From Saururus chinensis (taxonomy: Eukaryota > Streptophyta > Magnoliopsida > Piperales > Saururaceae), in assembly GCA_035235625.1 (NCBI GenBank), contig CP141148.1:15563057-15627056 (forward strand): 64,000 bases of DNA, given 5' to 3'. Of this stretch, positions 23,608 to 34,200 are shown in pieces. Below the pieces are notes generated by a model. It worked only from the letters and a program-made list of their open reading frames with translations, was not told where the DNA came from and searched no databases. Both the position numbers and the translations under genes were made by a program. Each line of letters opens with the position of its first letter. Position 1 is the stretch's first letter.

Positions 23608-25058
23608 TCAGGGCGGCTGGTAGATATTAGCATTAGCTTTTCTCTTAAGTCTCCAAAAAGATAATGCAGAAAAATTAGAAGATGTGACTTGATTATGGGC
23701 TGATGCTACAAAAGATGGACCTCTATCATAAGCATCAAATCTAAAATTGTCTACCATAAAACATTCAACATTAGAAGTTGCAGGCAAATGGTTAGACACA
23801 TCAAAAATATTTAGTTGCACTTTCATGTTCCCAAAAGTCATCTCCATTACCCCCGTCCTACAATTTATGCATGCATTAGTTGTGGCAAGAAAAGGACGAC
23901 CTAGAATGATAGGAATCTGATACGTGGGGTTGGCACTGGTTTCCATATCTAAGACAATAAAATCAACAGGGAAAAAGAACTGGTCAACCTTCACTAAGAC
24001 ATCCTCAATAACTCCCCGAGGCTTACGCACAGAACGGTCGGCTAGCTGCAATGTAACTGATGTAGGCTGCAATTCACCTAACCCTAGTTTCTCATACACC
24101 GAGTAAGGGAGTAGATTAACACTCGCACCAAGGTCAAGGAGGGCTCTATGGATGGAGTGATCACCTATGACACAAGAAATAGTGGGTACTCCAGGGTCCT
24201 TATACTTAGGTGGGGTGTCAAACTTCAAAAGAGAGCTAACTTGCTCGGTGAGAAAGACCTTCTTAGACACATGAGTCTTAGATTTACGCTTTTGAGTGCA
24301 TAGGTCTTTGAGGAACTTAGTATAAGCAGGGACTTGCTTAATGGCTTCTAAGAGGGGGAGATTAATTTTGACTTGTTTGAAAGTCTCAAGAATCTCATCA
24401 GTCCTAGCTGTGCTCTTTCTAAATGGTGGGGCCATGTCAAGACATTGAGGAAAAGGTGCCTTAGGGATATAAGGTCCCTCGGAATTGGTCTTAGACTGTG
24501 GCTCTGAGGAAGGGGAAGGAGATACAAAATCCTTCTCATGTGGTGCACTAACTTCTACTTGAGGTTCATTAGGGGCTACCCTCTCTAACTCCTCACTCCT
24601 ATAATCTGTCAATGGTGTCCCCCCAACACTCTTGTCAACAATCCTCCCACTCCTAAGGGTCATTATGGAATTAACTTGTGCATTAGAGCGAGGAGCTCCC
24701 TCTACCTGAAATTGACCTTTAGGGTTTGGTAGGGGTTGACTAGGCAACGTCCCCATCTCTCTCTTGTTAATAACATTAGCTAGTTGTCCAATTTGGGCTT
24801 CTAACTTTGCTATAGATTGTGTGTAAGAGTGGAGGAGTTGGGATTGAGATTGAAGGCCTTGCAAGGCACTCAAGACCTTTTCTTCAAAACTTGGACTCCT
24901 ATTGGGTTGGACATACGGAGGTTGCACTTGAGGTTGGTGGATATGGGCTGGTGGGACTTGGAATGGGTACCTAGGGGGTTGGTTACCCATAACCCCTTGG
25001 TTTTGTGTCTGCCAAGAAAAGTTAGGATGATTCCAAGTTAGGAAAGATTGGTAAGGTG
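23608..25058 (-). CDS. Athila gag-protease frame, 5'-truncated
   Basis: An open frame with no internal stop from about 25058 (upstream of the first Met at 24990) to 23608, at least 460 codons. The N-terminal part (LQAPYQSFLTWNHPNFSW, then Pro/Gln-rich to residue 30) is the end of gag. Residues 36-75 are a Leu-rich helix (LSALQGLQSQ). Block 200-250 reads ETFKQVKINLPLLEAIKQV and FLKDLCTQKRK. The retropepsin-like domain has RALLDLGASVNLLPYSVYEK at 282-301, with Asp-Leu-Gly as in Athila, then VDFIVLDME and ILGRPFLATTNACINC. The absence of stops contrasts with the heavily decayed Athila at 51-59 kb. No RT follows. It could still be transcribed only if an upstream promoter exists, because the 5' LTR is lost. 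Confidence 0.8.
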
Positions 25059-27420
25059 CTTGTAAAAAACTAACCCCATAAAGATTAGAGAATGTTATGA
25101 AACACCATACTCAAAACATGGTCTTATTTCAAGGTAAGAAAATTATGCATTCTCCTCATGTCTTTTATTTTTTATTATTTTATGTCTTATGTTGAATTTT
25201 GTGGGATTTTACATAATTCAGGGTAAAAGTAGAGTCTCTGTGACATATATTAGCAAAAATGTTGCCTGCTTGTTCATCCTCTAAGGTGAATAATTGCTTT
25301 AGCTTTTAGTCCTAATGGAAAAGCCCTTACATCCTTGAATAATCTCATGTTCATGCTTTGGGAGTTTTGCCTTTCTATTTATTTTCTTGTACTTGTTCAC
25401 ATTCGTAGAGAAGTCGGTGTTGTTGATATAACTTATTATGTGTTTATCACTTTTTCAAGTAGGAAGCATACTGCTAAAATTATTGACTGCCAAACCGGGT
25501 AGTGCTTGAAGGTGTTGAGTGGGGCATCGACGAACGCCTTGGGTGGTATGTTTGCCTTTTCTTGCATATATACATTATGCATGAGAAATGTCTCAATATC
25601 TATCAATTTTCATTGCACAGTTGTCTCATTGTTGTCCCATAGTTATTCCTTCCAATATGATTCTCTACATTTGTGGAGCATGTTTAATTTATTTCATATT
25701 AATGGCGTGTACAAATAAGTTAGCATTTATTATTCTTAATTCAATTGTTACAAGTAAAGCAAGACACCTCTTTTAGTACGAGCTAATTGATTATTTTATA
25801 TAGTGGGATTACAAGCGTGGATTCATTAAGTCACGCAATGTCCTTTCGTTTAACCTTTCATGTTTGGATATATATTTTATGTAGTGAGATTAAAGCATGG
25901 ATTCGTTAAGACATACAATGTCCTTTCATTTAACATTCCATATTCAAATATCTATAAATATTGACCTTAACCATTTAGAAATTCCTCATTTTGCTTACTC
26001 CCTTTTACAAATATAGAGTGCTCCCACACGTCGATAGTTATGTATTGCTTTCTTTAAATAAATTCATATTTTTTCTCTTTTACATATATGTCAAGAATTA
26101 GTTTCCTGGTTATGAATTAAGTTGAATTTTGTTTATATTTATTAAAAGTTGTACCTTTGTTTTTTGTAAAAGATCCATTATGAATATGCCTTTTATAGTT
26201 ATTTTGTATTTCTACAATATGCTCTTATTATCTTTACATATAGTTCGTTTAACTAATTGACCAAGATTTTTCTATAAGCAGTAGTATGAACTTTCAGGAG
26301 GGCTTGTAAGAAAACAAGATCATCTGTTCGTCTTGATTTGCCGCCTTTATCCAATGGGAGCGAAGTTTCTATTGAAGTTCAAATTGGTTCTGATGATGAG
26401 TCAAGTGAACCAACTAAAAGTAGTTCTGATCAATGGAATTTCAATAAATATATTATTTGAGTTGAAATTGATACAAGCTATAGCTGGTTCACAATAATCA
26501 TCAAATATATTATGATTAGTGATTCAAATGACGAAATGATCGGTAACAAAGGCAAGGATCATCTCCCGACCAACAATGTTTGAAATAATTGTATGGAAGA
26601 AATCAAGAACTACTTCATCTTTCTTGCTGAAAGCATCTATGAATAAACCTTGATCAAAGTGAAAATTGTTAAAATTTACAAGAAAAGGATGCACTATATT
26701 CATGAAATGAACAATATAGACACAAAACTATTGAGATTGAATCAACTTAGAGAACACTCAAAGGGGAAAATACACAATGTGCTAATCGAGAAAGTCACTT
26801 GCATGAGACGACCTTTTTTTGGGGTACAATTTTACCCAAATAATCTTTTTGATGAAATAAGATAGTATTCTAATAGTGTTATTATTGCATATATAATTTC
26901 TATATTCCAGTTAGTATTTTTTTAATTTGTTGTAGTCATGTAGTGGTTGTAATTCTAAGGTTATAAATAAATTTCTTATAGTTCTTCTGTATTCCAATCA
27001 GATTTTTACAATTTTGTGTAGCCATCTAATAGCCTTAATGCTCTCATTATAAATTAAAAAATATTGTAAACATACCCTTACAGGTGCTTCCAAACAAGAT
27101 TAAAACTTCTTCTTCTTTTCTCCCTATGAATTTGTTTTCATTTTTTAGGTTAAACGTGTCCCTTGCCTATCTATCTTCACCTATGTAATCCACAAAAAAC
27201 AAACAAAAAGGAAGAAAGAATGCAATGGGTGTTACGTAAGTATTTTATTAATCTAATTATTTAAAATTTATATACAAATTAGACATTCGTATTTGGTAAA
27301 TTAATTCGTTTGCAAATTTTAAAACAAATTACCATTGTTTTATTTTATCTCTTTTTTTTTGCATGATTTATTTTTCATACAACCCTATTATTTTTACAAG
27401 TTAATTGACATACTAAGTTT
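25059..27420 (+). pseudogene. Exon-like gene fragments, identity unknown
   Basis: Several short stretches bounded by plausible AG and GT sites have coding character on the + strand. Near 25470 one reads RKHTAKIIDCQTG, a stop, then LKVLSGASTNALGG before GTATGTTTGCC. After TTTCAG at 26292-26297 another reads KKTRSSVRLDLPPLSNGSEV then SIEVQIGSDDESSEPTKSSS. T-rich intervening sequence resembles introns. I do not recognise a protein family. The stretch ends in a Helitron-like 3' terminus, and Helitrons commonly carry such multi-exon host fragments, so it may be captured sequence. Confidence 0.35.
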
Positions 27421-27423
27421 TCA

Positions 27424-27452
27424 CGTGCTTTTGCACGATGCTCTATTCCTAG
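27424..27452 (+). mobile_element. Helitron-like 3' terminus
   Basis: CGTGC-TTTT-GCACG (27424-27437) can form a 5-bp stem, followed 11 bases later by CTAG at 27449-27452 and then T. A short GC-rich hairpin 10-12 bases before CTRR with a T on the host side is the Helitron 3' end signature. No matching 5' TC...CTA end was found on the + strand to the left; the LTR elements there may have replaced it. Confidence 0.5.
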
Positions 27453-28028
27453 TAAGTGGAAAAGAAAAACTATCTTGACACATAAAGAGGGAAAGGATCG
27501 AATGAATCTATTCACTATCCCCTGAAAATTTGATAGCCATAATTTCGAAACATGCAGCAAGTGAGGTGTCGCTACAATTCCAGTTAAATCGAAGCTTGGT
27601 TATAGAGCCAGGCACAACGAATTAGTTACTACACATGAACTGGACATTTTGAATGTGCTGAATTACAGGTTATTATTCCCTATTAATATGAGACTTGGCT
27701 AACAAAATAGATTTTTTTACAATTTGAGCTAAGTCTGAAAGGGAGAGGCAAGAAAGGCATCTGTCAAATGATCTTGGCGAATGTGTAGTGAAATCCACTT
27801 TAACTAATGCATTGGAAAGGATGCCAGATTTGAAGTACACGTCGTCATAAGTCCTTCCAATAAGCTCGAAATTGGTAGGTAGACCCTCGGGGCAGGAAGT
27901 TTCGGAGGTGCTGTTAAGCGATGAACAGCAACCCCGTTTATTGACAAAGATCCCAAATCAGCTGAATTGAAGAAGTAGCCGGGGTGCTGTGCTTCTCTGA
28001 GTTGTGCTTTTGTTGTCGAAGCTCCACT

Positions 28029-29012
28029 CAGTGGCGGATTCAGGATTTTTATTAAGGGGTGGTAAAAAATAATTTGGTCTAAAATTAGCTTTTTTACATA
28101 ACTGAACATAGAAATAACATCATACTTCAATTTTATTTTAATTTAGTAAAAATAAAGTAAAATTGGTTCACATAAAAGACATGAAGGTACCTAAGGTAGA
28201 CATTTTAGAAGAGAAATAGCAAAAAATGGGGCGTGATTATGCAAATATTAGAAAATTTGGAGAGGGAAAATGAGCTAAGGCCCAGTTGAGAGTCCAAAAG
28301 ATGTTGACATGATGGTCTATTGTGCCTTGTTTGAAATAGGTTTAAAGTGTTTGGGTTCAATATTTAACCTATGCAATTGGGTCATGGGTAAGTTAAGTTT
28401 ACCAACTTATATAAGTCAGATTGGGACTCTAAAACTTGTTTTATCTTTATTTTAGCAAGAAAGAAATAGGTGGTTCAGTCGGTGATCAAGGGTTTTTTTG
28501 TAGTGGTAATAAATTTTGGATTTTTTTCCAACCCAAGCCATAGGCTAATTAATAATGATGGTACACATAAAAGACATGAAGGTACCTAAGGTAGACATTT
28601 TAGAAGAGAAATAGCAAAAAATGGGGCATGATTATGCAAATATTAGAAAATTTGGAGAGGGAAAATGAGCTAAGGCCTAGTTGAGAGTTCAAAAGATGTT
28701 GACATGATGATCTATTGTGCCTTGTTTGAAATAGGTTTAAAGTGTTTGGGTTCAATATTTAACCTATGCAATTGGGTCTTGGGTAAGTTAAGTTTACCAA
28801 CTTATATAAGTCAGATTGGGACTCTAAAACTTGTTTTAGCTTTATTTTAGCAAGAAAGGAATAGGTGGTTCAGTCGGTGATCAAGGGGTTTTTTGTAGTG
28901 GTAATAAATTTTGGATTTTTTTCCAACCCAAGCCATAGGCTAAGTAATAATGATGGTACAGAGAATTTCAAAACCTGGTTTTAGACCACCCTACAATATA
29001 GATCCGCCACTG
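28029..29012. mobile_element. Non-autonomous hAT element with internal duplication
   Basis: Perfect 11-bp terminal inverted repeats CAGTGGCGGAT / ATCCGCCACTG, flanked by an 8-bp target duplication (GCTCCACT at 28021-28028, GCTCCAAT at 29013-29020, one mismatch). Eight-base duplications and CAGTGGCGG-type ends are hAT features. The element is 984 bases, has no transposase frame, and most of it is a head-to-tail duplication of a 395-base unit. Confidence 0.85.
28166..28957 (+). repeat. 395-bp tandem duplication inside the hAT element
   Basis: The block starting CACATAAAAGACATGAAGGT at 28169 recurs at 28564, and both copies run on to AATAATGATGGTACA. They differ at only a handful of positions (for example GGGGCGTGATT versus GGGGCATGATT), so the duplication is much younger than most elements in this window. 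Confidence 0.9.
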
Positions 29013-29366
29013 GCTCCAATATTTACCTGAATATTTGCATGGCATTATTTTTGTATGTCCTTGAAATCAAGTCTGGCAACGAAAGTGGTATTCCACCTTA
29101 ACTCCTCTCCCAGTTTTTAAAAATGCTCTCAGAAGATAGAGGCATTGCTTCAGACGGCCCATAAGAACCGTTCAATACCACGGCTACGACGCGGAACCGA
29201 ACCGATGCCTCACGTGTCTGATGTTGCTTGGAGAAGCAGTTGGTGTTGGTCAGTTAAGTGATACAAATGCAGTAATTTACGCTGATGTTTGTAAGTGAGA
29301 TTGAACTCAACCAAAATGTTCATTCAAATGTTCTAACTTGGAACTTTGAGATGAGTGGTACGAATA

Positions 29367-29448
29367 TCCTCCCTCCCATCAACATTAATAGGACCATTTA
29401 CTTTTTCAAAATAAATTAAAATTAATTTATTTTAAAAAACAGAGGGAG
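29367..29448. mobile_element. Stowaway-like MITE, short
   Basis: TA-flanked segment of 82 bases with ends TCCTCCCTCCC and ACAGAGGGAG, i.e. CCTCCCTC/GAGGGAG inverted ends. TA duplication and CTCCCTCC termini are those of Stowaway (Tc1/mariner) MITEs. The interior is an AT-rich hairpin (AAATTAAAATTAATTT). Confidence 0.65.
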
Positions 29449-29479
29449 TATAACTTTTAGCTTGACAATAATAAATATA

Positions 29480-29571
29480 CTTCCTCCATCTCCTATTAAG
29501 TGTTATATAATTTTTCAAAACTGAAACATTTAAAAAAACCAAATAAAATACTTACTATAGGACGAAAGGAG
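29480..29571. mobile_element. Stowaway-like MITE, decayed
   Basis: Left end CTTCCTCCATCTCC followed by ATTAAGTG and right end GACGAAAGGAG, with TA on both sides. This fits a degenerate Stowaway terminus (consensus CTCCCTCCGTCCC). It lies 30 bases from the previous MITE. Confidence 0.55.
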
Positions 29572-31163
29572 TAGTGTATATAAAAGTTCAATTAGTAGAC
29601 AACTGTTGAACATATTACAATATTTCAGAGTACCAATTTCAAAAATATACTTATTCTCTATAGTAGAACCATTTAAATAATAATGATAATTGTCTACAAA
29701 AACAAAACCCTCAAATGCTGACATGATAGGTTTTGATTGGATGAGTGAAGTGGACATGTGAGACCCATTGCCCAGCCAAAACCTGTTGATTGGTTTTGTT
29801 GGACAAAATTGCTGGACGTGTGAGGTGGGGCACAGAAAATCGGCATATAACTCACAAAGAAGATTACTCACCGAAAAGGCTCCACTTACACAAGTTTTGA
29901 TTGGACCCAGAAGAATGGGTCTTTCTATTGTCAACATCACTACCCAAATTGAAAGGGTTAATAAGATATATTTTTTTCCTGGTACAAAACACAAAAGGAT
30001 ATCACACTCCTGCATTTTGTTTGATAACAGAAATGACCGGGTTCGGAACTTCAAATTCACGTGGAGGAAATGAGAAAAGTACAGACATTTAGTATTCGGC
30101 ATTTGGGTGAAAATTCTAGTTACTTGGAAAACAAAAATGTATGTGTAACTACTCAAAGCAAGCAACTTGTCAGCAGCATGTCTCTGTGAGACATCCGGGG
30201 AGATAAATTTGCCAACAGCATGAGGACATTCAATGAATAATTTCCCTGTGCTTTAGAACAAATATTGACGAAAAATCAAATTACTTTCTGTGAGAAAGTC
30301 CTGTAATAAACAGAAAGACAGCTTCCACGGTGATGTGATACCTTCTGATTTTCTTTCTTTCTTCTTTTTTTTTCAACTGAATGAGCAATGCATTTCTCAA
30401 CAAGCCAAACTTTTATAATCCAAAACCACAAAAAAAAAACGTCTTGACACAGCTTAACAGACCTTCAATGATATATTATAATTTATAAGTTGTCCTAATT
30501 TCTCTCACATAACTTACATCTAGCAACTGTCAACAACAAATGAAGTGTCTACAGGTAAAAAATTCATTGTATTCTGTCCAGGATAATGCTCCATTTCTAT
30601 TCTTTTACTTTTCAAAAAACGGAAGAACATCCCATAAATTTGCTTCATACAGCTCAATCCCTCAACACAAACATTTGGAGAGAAGCATTAATAAAGTTGA
30701 GTATTCCAAAGGTTTTACTCAAAACACAATACATGTAAAAGATCTGGGATTTTTAGTCTCAACCTGAACAAATTTGTAACCATGAACAGTGGCGTTCCAA
30801 AATCTCTAACATTGCTCTGTTTTTGCATTATCAGACAATAAATAACCAACTACAAATTTGTAGACCAATATTTGCAAAACAGTCTGCATATAAATATACA
30901 AATGCATGACAGCTAAAGCAGCGTAACTTCATAACAGATTGACCAAACATCTGTGACTGTATCTTCTTAATAATGCAAATTAAAAACGACTAGCAACTTT
31001 TACTCATCTCATGTTAAGGAAAAAATACCAAGTAACATCTTGTTAAAGGCAGTACAAAGCAGTGACATTACAATAATTACAAGGACCACTTAGAATAAAT
31101 TTCCATAATTCAATCAAAATTCACAATGTTGGAGGCAGCTAATTCTGGCATCACCTCAATCAA
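29572..31163. other. Intergenic and 3' flank of TRAPPC1
   Basis: No gene supported. A 211-codon minus-strand frame (30165-29530) crosses a MITE and has no recognisable domain or codon pattern, so I treat it as chance. The part nearest 31163 must include the TRAPPC1 3' UTR; AT-rich sequence offers several poly(A)-signal candidates and I cannot choose one. Confidence 0.5.
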
Positions 31164-31215
31164 CTAAATCAATGTTCTCACGTACTGATCAAGACTTGTA
31201 TTGAATAGCTCAGAC
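31164..31215 (-). CDS. TRAPPC1 (BET5): TRAPPC1 coding exon 4 (last)
   Basis: 52 bases, acceptor TTGTATCAG|GTC, encoding SELFNTSLDQYVRTLI and TAG at 31166-31164. It lies 7078 bases from exon 3 yet keeps the frame and matches the C-terminus of plant TRAPPC1, so it is the genuine last exon. Confidence 0.9.
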
Positions 31216-34200
31216 CTGATACAACCAAGAAAGCAAAAATCAACACGTTGAAAATATATCTCTTTAGTAGAGAACTGCTAAAATAAAGCTGTACAAGGAA
31301 CTTACAATGCCTCTCTTGCTGAAATTAATAATGATTGATCTCTAATAAGTTTTCAACAGATAGGAGAAAGGCATACAACAAAAGATGGCAAGAAAGGGGT
31401 TATTGCTGGAATTAATTTTGATGTTTTTATGCTACTGAATCAATCGTGGATTCGATTCCTTACACAATTCTAAGATTGTTTTTTGATCTTTAGGCTTTTG
31501 CTCTAGGGTTTTTTTGTCTCCCACAAATGTGGGTCTGGTTTTGAGGGTGGGCACTTTTTAACATATTCACCTTTTATACCCTTCTTTTTTTAGTTTAATA
31601 TAACTTGTGACTGTCACTTCACATATAACCCAATGCACTTCAGAACTTATATCTAAGGTTTATGTGCAAAAGATGTTGAATGGCTTGTAATGGTTTCTAA
31701 ATTATATCTCTTGGGAAGCCCAGCAGCTTAAAAGTTTATACCACCTAATTTACAATGTACTTGTGGCAGAATACAAGTATTTGAATATTGCTTTAGTCAT
31801 GGTCTCTTTGGATCAAAGCCTACTTTGGGAAAAGGTAAAGTGGTTGGCAAACAAAGTCAGCTTGTACTCCATTGTTTCCCTCTACATTGAAAGGCAATGA
31901 TTTGATAAGGTCATGGGAAGCTAACTTTTTTAGCATTGGAGTCTACTCCAATCACAGTGGATGTCATAGCTTCAAAGTCTAACTCCCTCCATACAAAGTG
32001 ATAGCCTTTGCTTTAATCAGGTTTGAGTAGTTACATCTTCCCAAATCTGTTTGTAGTGAAACCCGCTACATCTGACTCTATTACTCGTGAGCTTATGATT
32101 CACTTTTTTCTGGCCAACTAATTTTTACGTACTTTAAGAAGAATATCTTTAGGGAGATCCTTAAGAAAATCCTAAACATAGAGACATTTGCTTAAGTTGA
32201 ACTTTCCATATGATAAGAATGGAATGAATATGCCCACAACATACAACCCATTGAGGGGGAGGTAACATACAAATTCTAATGGCACACATATATAATAGAA
32301 TCATTGAAGACTAGGGATTTTGGAGAGAAGAAAGAGCTTCTCTTGAATTGAATTAATTAAGAAGAAGACTATTCCTAGACTCGACCAGCCTCTAAGTAGG
32401 CTTAGGGTCGCCAATAAAAAAAAAGACACTACTACCCTCACTAAAGTGAAGGGTTGACCAATCATGTAATAAGAATAACAATGAAAGACTAAACTACTCT
32501 TTATACATAGAATTATGCTACTAAAGATAACCAAAACTTCAAAGATACGAGCAAATATACTCCACTAACAATATAGAGAGAACATCCCGTGTAAAGAGCA
32601 ATTACCAATTGACTTTTATACCACAAGATCTTTTTTTACTATTGTACTCCGATTGATAACATAAGCCAATGGAAGATTGTTGTGGACGGTTGTCCACAAC
32701 GGCGTGGTAGCCGGCGTAGGTGACAGAAGCGGCGCAGGGAGGCCGGGAAAGGGGAGAGTGGATGGCATCGCCATCAGACAGAAAAGGGAGAGGCACAGAA
32801 GAAAGGGGAGAAGACAAGACAATAATTAATAAATCACTTCATCCATAATCAGATCAGGGCATAGCCCTTCCACTTAAATAGACTAGCTAAGTGGGCTCAC
32901 TAACAAGCACCTAGGGCCCATTAGCATAATTAAAAGAAAACACTAATTACCTAATTAACCTAATTACCTAAATGCCCCTTATTACATAATTACCTAATAA
33001 TAGGCCCTTAGGACGTTCACAACATTCCACCCCGCTTCCGCATCACCTTGTCCTTGAGGTGACCTAAAACTCCAAGCATTGGGCCCACCAAAGCTCCACT
33101 ACGAACAGCCGGTCTGGAACCGTGGATGAGACACGCAGAATGATAGAGATAGTGAGTCACTACTCATAAGCAAACATGCAGAAGCCAAAGCGAACTTGAT
33201 GGATGTGCAATTAACTGAATCCAAGGGCAAGACATAGCTGTGGGCGGCAAAGATGGAAGATGGAGAAGGCGGCAGAGCACAGGAGCGGGCCCGATGTGTT
33301 GGGTGTACAACAACATGGGGTGCCTACACAGGTCTCCAACAAGCGGGGTCACCATAGAGGCTACAGGGCGCCCCAAGACTGTCCACAAAGTGCAACAGAC
33401 AGCAGTAAAGTCGGCCCACAGAGGGCATCAGACAGCAGCAAAGTCAGCCCACAGAGGGCATCAAATGGCATCATGGTCGGCCCACAGAAAGCAGCAATCA
33501 GCAGAGACATAAGCGGCGTAACAGCCTTGGACACAAGTGACGTACTGGACCCATGTGGCCACCCAGATTCTAGAGCCCACAGATGGCCCAGCCCATGCAT
33601 GAAGCCGCTTATAGACCTGAGTAGGTAAGCAATTGTAGGGTGATGAAAAACAGCTTCCTTATAGTATGCTAGGGCTCTATTAAGGTCCCCAGCCTCCAAG
33701 AAGAACCCAACCAGATCGGACCAAGCAATTACAAAAGTTGGCTGTATACGCAATGCCACCACATAATCTTGAGTAACTCTTCCTGGTGGAAACCAAAACC
33801 CGGTGAAAACAGGGATGCAAGTGGACCCGTTGGAGGAGGCCCCAATAGGTCCTATAAAGTGGGTGGCCCAATAACAAATTCCATAATCGTCTCATATCCG
33901 TTCTCGGAAGAAACCGGAGTGATACTATTCCAAAGAGAGGCCCGAACAGAGGAAATATCACGAGAAATCCGGAAAGATGGCTGGCCAAGGCAAAGATGGA
34001 GCCAGTACCGAATTTCCCAATGCTAACGATCCAGAGAAATTCGTTGCAAACAAGCCGCAGCAGTGATAGAAAGTCCCTTCGACGGACCATGGGATTCCGG
34101 ATGACCAGGAGCACAACGCTAAGGAAAAAATTCATAATCCAAAGATTTCGGTCCTTCCCAGATTGAGCGACATCTCCAAACCGGGAAAACCAATCCAAAA

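Larger units (their letters stand above)
20400..25058 (-). mobile_element. 5'-truncated Athila derivative lacking pol (element B)
   Basis: The minus strand reads partial gag and protease (25058-23608), a conserved GGGAGGCAACCCATG motif (23537-23551), a 1.7 kb non-coding region with two purine tracts, then a 3' LTR. The protein matches Athila-type Ty3/gypsy gag-pro. RT, RNase H and integrase are absent: the gag-pro frame ends and the next recognisable sequence is the motif that normally lies after integrase in Athila and related elements. The 5' LTR, PBS and gag N-terminus are cut off at about 25058. The shared LTR size and 3' motifs relate it to the fuller Athila at 51079-59711. Confidence 0.8.
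27730..29230 (-). pseudogene. Unidentified gene fragment split by a hAT element
   Basis: Minus-strand frames on both sides of the hAT insertion look coding. Right of it (29230-29013) a frame reads NGSYGPSEAMPLSSESIFKN, then GGIPLSLPDLISRTYKNNAM, followed by CAG and GTAAATATT, a good splice donor. Left of it (28010-27730) a frame reads CPEGLPTNFELIGRTYDDVY then FKSGILSNALVKVDFTTHSP. A GLP-x-x-F-x-LIGR-x-YD pattern is faintly like the C-terminal part of amidases, but I would not name it on that. The transposon appears to lie in an intron. The complete exon structure is not visible, so this may be a truncated gene or a captured fragment. Confidence 0.35.

Noticed and set aside
24132..24990. Athila gag-pro considered as a host gene
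   Set aside because: The DLGASVNLLPYSVYEKLG box, the LTR and PPT on the same strand, and the GGGAGGCAACCC motif assign it to a retrotransposon.
27804..28130. 108-codon minus-strand frame as the true gene product
   Set aside because: It runs across the hAT terminal repeat; the coding-like signal on its left side is stronger in a different frame.
29530..30165. 211-codon minus-strand open frame
   Set aside because: It crosses a Stowaway-like MITE, has no recognisable domain, and its hydrophobic composition follows from AT-rich sequence. Treated as chance.
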